A stretch of DNA of 7,717 nucleotides, from assembly GCA_020850025.1 (NCBI GenBank), contig JADZFI010000082.1:1-7717 (forward strand). The letters are read 5' to 3'. Made by a program: the position numbers and the translations under genes. This document shows positions 6,001 to 7,717 of the stretch, one piece after another; the first letter of the stretch is position 1, and the number at the start of each line of letters is the position of its first letter. Origin of the DNA: Saprospiraceae bacterium (GTDB lineage: Bacteria; Bacteroidota; Bacteroidia; Chitinophagales; Saprospiraceae). The notes under the pieces were generated by a model that saw only the letters and a program-made list of their open reading frames with translations, was not told where the DNA came from and did not search any database.

Positions 6001-7717
6001 AAACGCTTCGGTGGCTATCCCGGGCCTGATCACCTGTACTGTAAGCCAGGTCACGCTGGATGGCAGCGCTTCCGGGCCGGCAGGAATAACCTATCAATGG
6101 GTAACCAATAACGGTCTGATATTATCCGGACAAAATACTCCAATAGCAGTCATTACTGAAGCAGGGGATTATACCCTCGTTGTTACCAGCCCGATAAATG
6201 GCTGCACCAGCGCCGAGACGGTAACGGTAAATCAAAACTTCTCGGCGCCCATAGCAGTGGTATCTGCCAGCAATGATATTACCTGTATCGAAACGCAGGC
6301 TACCCTTAGTGCATTGGCGTCTCAAATGGTTCCTACAGACCTGTTCGTTTGGTCAACTCAGGACGGTAATTTCGTTTCCGGAACCAATACCCTTACCCCT
6401 GTAATAGATGCTCCGGGAACCTATTCCATTGTTATTACCAATCCTGGCAGTATGTGCAGTTCGCAAGCTTCCATTCTTGTGGAAGCAGAGAATATCCCAC
6501 CCGCTGCCAATGTTGGGCCTCCTACCACTCTTACCTGTGCGGTGCAGTCTGCTGTAATAGGCGATCCGCTTGCTCCGGTTACCCCCGAGTACATTTATAC
6601 CTGGACCGCATCGCCTGGAAATATCGTTTCCGGACAAAATACACCTGTTCCTACCATAAATCAGCCTGGCACTTACCAACTGGTAGTGTCCAACCTGGCT
6701 AACGGATGTTCTAATTCTGCTACCATTGTAATACCCCAAAACATTACACCACCAAATGCGATAGTAGCACCTGGAGGTGAGATCAACTGCACAACACCTA
6801 CCGTGCAACTCAACGGCACCGCCTCGAGTACCGGCCCGAACTTTTCCTATCAATGGACATCTGCTTCGGGAACCGGCATCGGCGCGGGGGATAATACGCT
6901 CACCCCAACCATCATTTCAGCAGGAACTTACACACTGGTGGTAACCAACGCCGCCACCGGTTGTACCAGTTCCGCCTCAGCTACGGTAACCGTGAATTCA
7001 GCAGTGCCGGTATCGATGGCAACACCTCAGGGGGTATTGACCTGTGCTGCCACAGCTATTCCGATAGATGCCAACGGATCAACCTCCGGCCCAACCATTT
7101 CCTATACCTGGGAAACCGTGGATGGTGAAATCCTGGGTGGAAACGGCACTTCTCAGGTCTTGGTTGGAGCGCCGGGACAGTACACGCTGGTGGTAACCAA
7201 CACCACCAATAACTGCTCGTCTTCCACCACCGTTGATGTTACCCAAAATATTGTTCCCCCGATAGCGGAGGCAGGCCCGGGCAGCACACTCAATTGCACA
7301 GCGCCCAGTATGATGCTGTTTGGGAACGGTAGCAGCGTAGGACCGCAGTATGGCTATACCTGGACTACTTCCGGAGGAAACTTTGTATCTGCCACCAATA
7401 TCATCAATCCGCAAGTAAATGAATCCGGGGTGTACCAACTGGTGGTGACCGATGTCACCAATGGCTGCACAGCCTCTGATACGGTAGAAATTCTGGCTGA
7501 CGACAACGATCCGGTGGTAGCATTGTCGCAACCGGATGTGCTAACCTGCCTGCAGAAACAGGAAGTGATCCTTTCCGCAGGATCATCCACAGGGCCCAAT
7601 TTCACCTACCAATGGTCGGGCCCCGGCTTGTTAACCAACCCCACAGCCTTGAATGCAACTGTCTACCAACCTGGCAATTACACCCTGGTAGTAACCAATA
7701 ACCTGAATGGTTGTACA
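3026..7717 (+). CDS. Giant secreted multidomain adhesin-like protein (choice-of-anchor L, Calx-beta, SprB and Ig-like repeats), 3' end cut
   Basis: A single open frame of 1,564 codons runs from ATG 3026 off the window. Residues 1-24 are a signal peptide (basic Arg7, hydrophobic core, cleavage likely after LPLLA). Residues 25-145 are unassigned and have cysteines at 70, 74 and 114. A choice-of-anchor L domain spans about 147-388, with the hallmarks NVGFSEGVIMATG, FASEEY (261-266), FNDVFGFFISGPGITG, YDGFT and DSAVFLKAGSF. A Calx-beta-like domain follows (about 400-502, with NGVDY at 443-447 and IPEGAETV). PKD/Ig-like domains span about 505-580 and 582-665, two SprB repeats about 668-820, and nine Ig-like units 821-1564. 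In Bacteroidota, such proteins are exported by Sec and then the type IX system and act on the cell surface as adhesins or in gliding; many end in a type IX sorting domain, which would lie outside this window. The start has no Shine-Dalgarno, which is normal for the phylum. There are no frameshifts. Its exact ligand cannot be told. Confidence 0.93.
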   Translation, partial: MSPFSPRTVLSLLWAAVSSLPLLAQQSNPTLDALKKRHVITAESAQEILVFKNLMPGQTYGLLVPGGEPCLSQCMPDIVVLTPNTQVLNYNATIHLLKFVASAPSMEFRLDYPCTWDPADPPRHYVSIIRVGEKDKGQIPGFPDAVLSVTGGTAENLIRDVFIGGDCFDISGITYSGQPAQIGQFSNGLTNVGFSEGVIMATGNINVAPGPNTVDGADNGYGNATPDPDLQALSAGVLFDMANIEFDFTPTQSPITFEYVFASEEYCEFVNTAFNDVFGFFISGPGITGNQNLAVVPMSTTPISINTVNHETNSGYYVHNTPATGDNCLAIPPASGAPVAEIQYDGFTRKMVAVANVIPCSTYHIKLKISDVGDGVWDSAVFLKAGSFDGGGNASLKWVVNGQTGVNVVTEGCGTVELLIDRVGSNPSLALPVSFTITGTAINGVDYGPIVGTYVIPAGEEQITVPVNIVNDMIPEGAETVILTLNNPCSCLNPQEILTILDYVPLQTVPDTIPICGPGVTTVGVGVTGGLPPYSYQWNTGSTDATITPFISAPSTYTVTIADGCGGISTAQSQVFIDQPPVATLAGAGPQICPGQTVTLDVNFTGTAPYQLTYSLNGIPQNTVTGIQSTPFEWEVNAPGTYQITGVTDGNGCPGSASGSVIVTPSSLDLTGVPSNALCSGAPSGSINTTVSGGQGPYNFAWTGPSPIGNIEDPTGLTPGNYTVIVTDSFGCTDNQAFSVFSPPGIAGSIASVQSANCSQPSGGSIDLFVAGGTPGYTYLWSNAATDQDPQNLVNGTYTVTITDINNCTATTTAVVPGNFTAPVALTSPPNTLTCSSPAVNLDGTGSSAGPNFSYTWTASPGNIVSGSNTLNPVVNQSGTYILTVQNTSNGCTTTASSTVTANNTPPLAIAGPDDTLTCAITNTTLDGAGSSSGGSFTYLWTASGGGTILGGSTTATPLVGAAGTYTLVVTNTQNGCTATDVAMVGANLTPPNASVAIPGLITCTVSQVTLDGSASGPAGITYQWVTNNGLILSGQNTPIAVITEAGDYTLVVTSPINGCTSAETVTVNQNFSAPIAVVSASNDITCIETQATLSALASQMVPTDLFVWSTQDGNFVSGTNTLTPVIDAPGTYSIVITNPGSMCSSQASILVEAENIPPAANVGPPTTLTCAVQSAVIGDPLAPVTPEYIYTWTASPGNIVSGQNTPVPTINQPGTYQLVVSNLANGCSNSATIVIPQNITPPNAIVAPGGEINCTTPTVQLNGTASSTGPNFSYQWTSASGTGIGAGDNTLTPTIISAGTYTLVVTNAATGCTSSASATVTVNSAVPVSMATPQGVLTCAATAIPIDANGSTSGPTISYTWETVDGEILGGNGTSQVLVGAPGQYTLVVTNTTNNCSSSTTVDVTQNIVPPIAEAGPGSTLNCTAPSMMLFGNGSSVGPQYGYTWTTSGGNFVSATNIINPQVNESGVYQLVVTDVTNGCTASDTVEILADDNDPVVALSQPDVLTCLQKQEVILSAGSSTGPNFTYQWSGPGLLTNPTALNATVYQPGNYTLVVTNNLNGCT
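5027..5485 (+). repeat. Two SprB-type repeats in the giant protein
   Basis: Residues about 668-745 and 746-820 share the SprB pattern: a cysteine, then SGxxSGSI or PSGGSID, a VSGGxxPYxFxW core (TVSGGQGPYNFAW and FVAGGTPGYTYLW), a linker and GxYTVxVTDxxxCT. The family is named after the mobile gliding adhesin SprB of Flavobacterium johnsoniae. The match supports a surface-exposed, type IX-secreted protein but does not prove gliding motility. Confidence 0.8.
5486..7717 (+). repeat. Array of nine 83-85-residue Ig-like units
   Basis: Units start at residues 821, 905, 990, 1073, 1157, 1241, 1326, 1410 and 1494 (bases 5486, 5738, 5993, 6242, 6494, 6746, 7001, 7253 and 7505); the ninth is cut by the window end. 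Each begins with a short Pro-rich strand (often TPP), has a cysteine at position 15 (TLTC and variants), an aromatic-x-Trp core near 35-37 (mostly YxW), GxYxLVVTN-like strands and a second cysteine near 72 (usually NGC). The fold is probably an extracellular Ig/PKD-like beta sandwich. The units differ widely in DNA sequence, so the array is old. Confidence 0.9.

Overview
The window looks like chromosomal DNA of a Bacteroidota bacterium, probably of the Saprospirales (Lewinella/Haliscomenobacter type). Three things point there: Bacteroidota-style promoters (TAnnTTTG) with no clear Shine-Dalgarno sequences, a CorA-family transporter, and a giant secreted protein combining choice-of-anchor L, Calx-beta, SprB and Ig/PKD-like domains, a combination typical of type IX secretion substrates. 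The genus is an inference from protein style; no taxonomic marker in the window settles it.

Left part (1-873): the 3' end of the enolase gene (eno) and its strong intrinsic terminator, then an AT-rich insert carrying a phage-type BRO-N antirepressor gene. That gene keeps its N-terminal domain (365-736). A detached C-terminal remnant follows in another frame (738-839), so the gene has lost its middle and is probably non-functional. Immediately after the remnant lies a second, 30/31 identical copy of 31 bp from inside the eno coding sequence (102-132 and 843-873, direct orientation). This resembles the att repeats of an integrative element that uses the 3' end of a housekeeping gene, or else a local duplication. 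The BRO-N promoter has the palindrome TGTCGACA between its two promoter elements, and two further copies lie inside the gene.

Middle part (867-2440, minus strand): a GTG-started corA (2386 to 1436), then a 188-bp spacer with two kinds of short repeats (a pair of 18-mers and an 8-bp tandem array that nearly touches the corA stop codon), then a small four-helix membrane protein of unknown function (1247 to 867). Its stop codon falls inside the second eno repeat. About 590 bp without a recognisable gene follow (2440-3025), containing several short inverted repeats.

Right part (3026 to the window end, plus strand): one reading frame of 1,564 codons that runs off the edge. It encodes a signal peptide, an unassigned N-terminal region, a choice-of-anchor L domain, a Calx-beta-like domain, two PKD/Ig-like domains, two SprB repeats and an array of nine Ig-like units of 83-85 residues (the ninth cut by the window). 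Every unit keeps one cysteine at position 15 and one near position 72. The C-terminus, where a type IX sorting domain would be expected, is outside the window. No functional link between the eno/BRO, corA and adhesin-like regions is evident.
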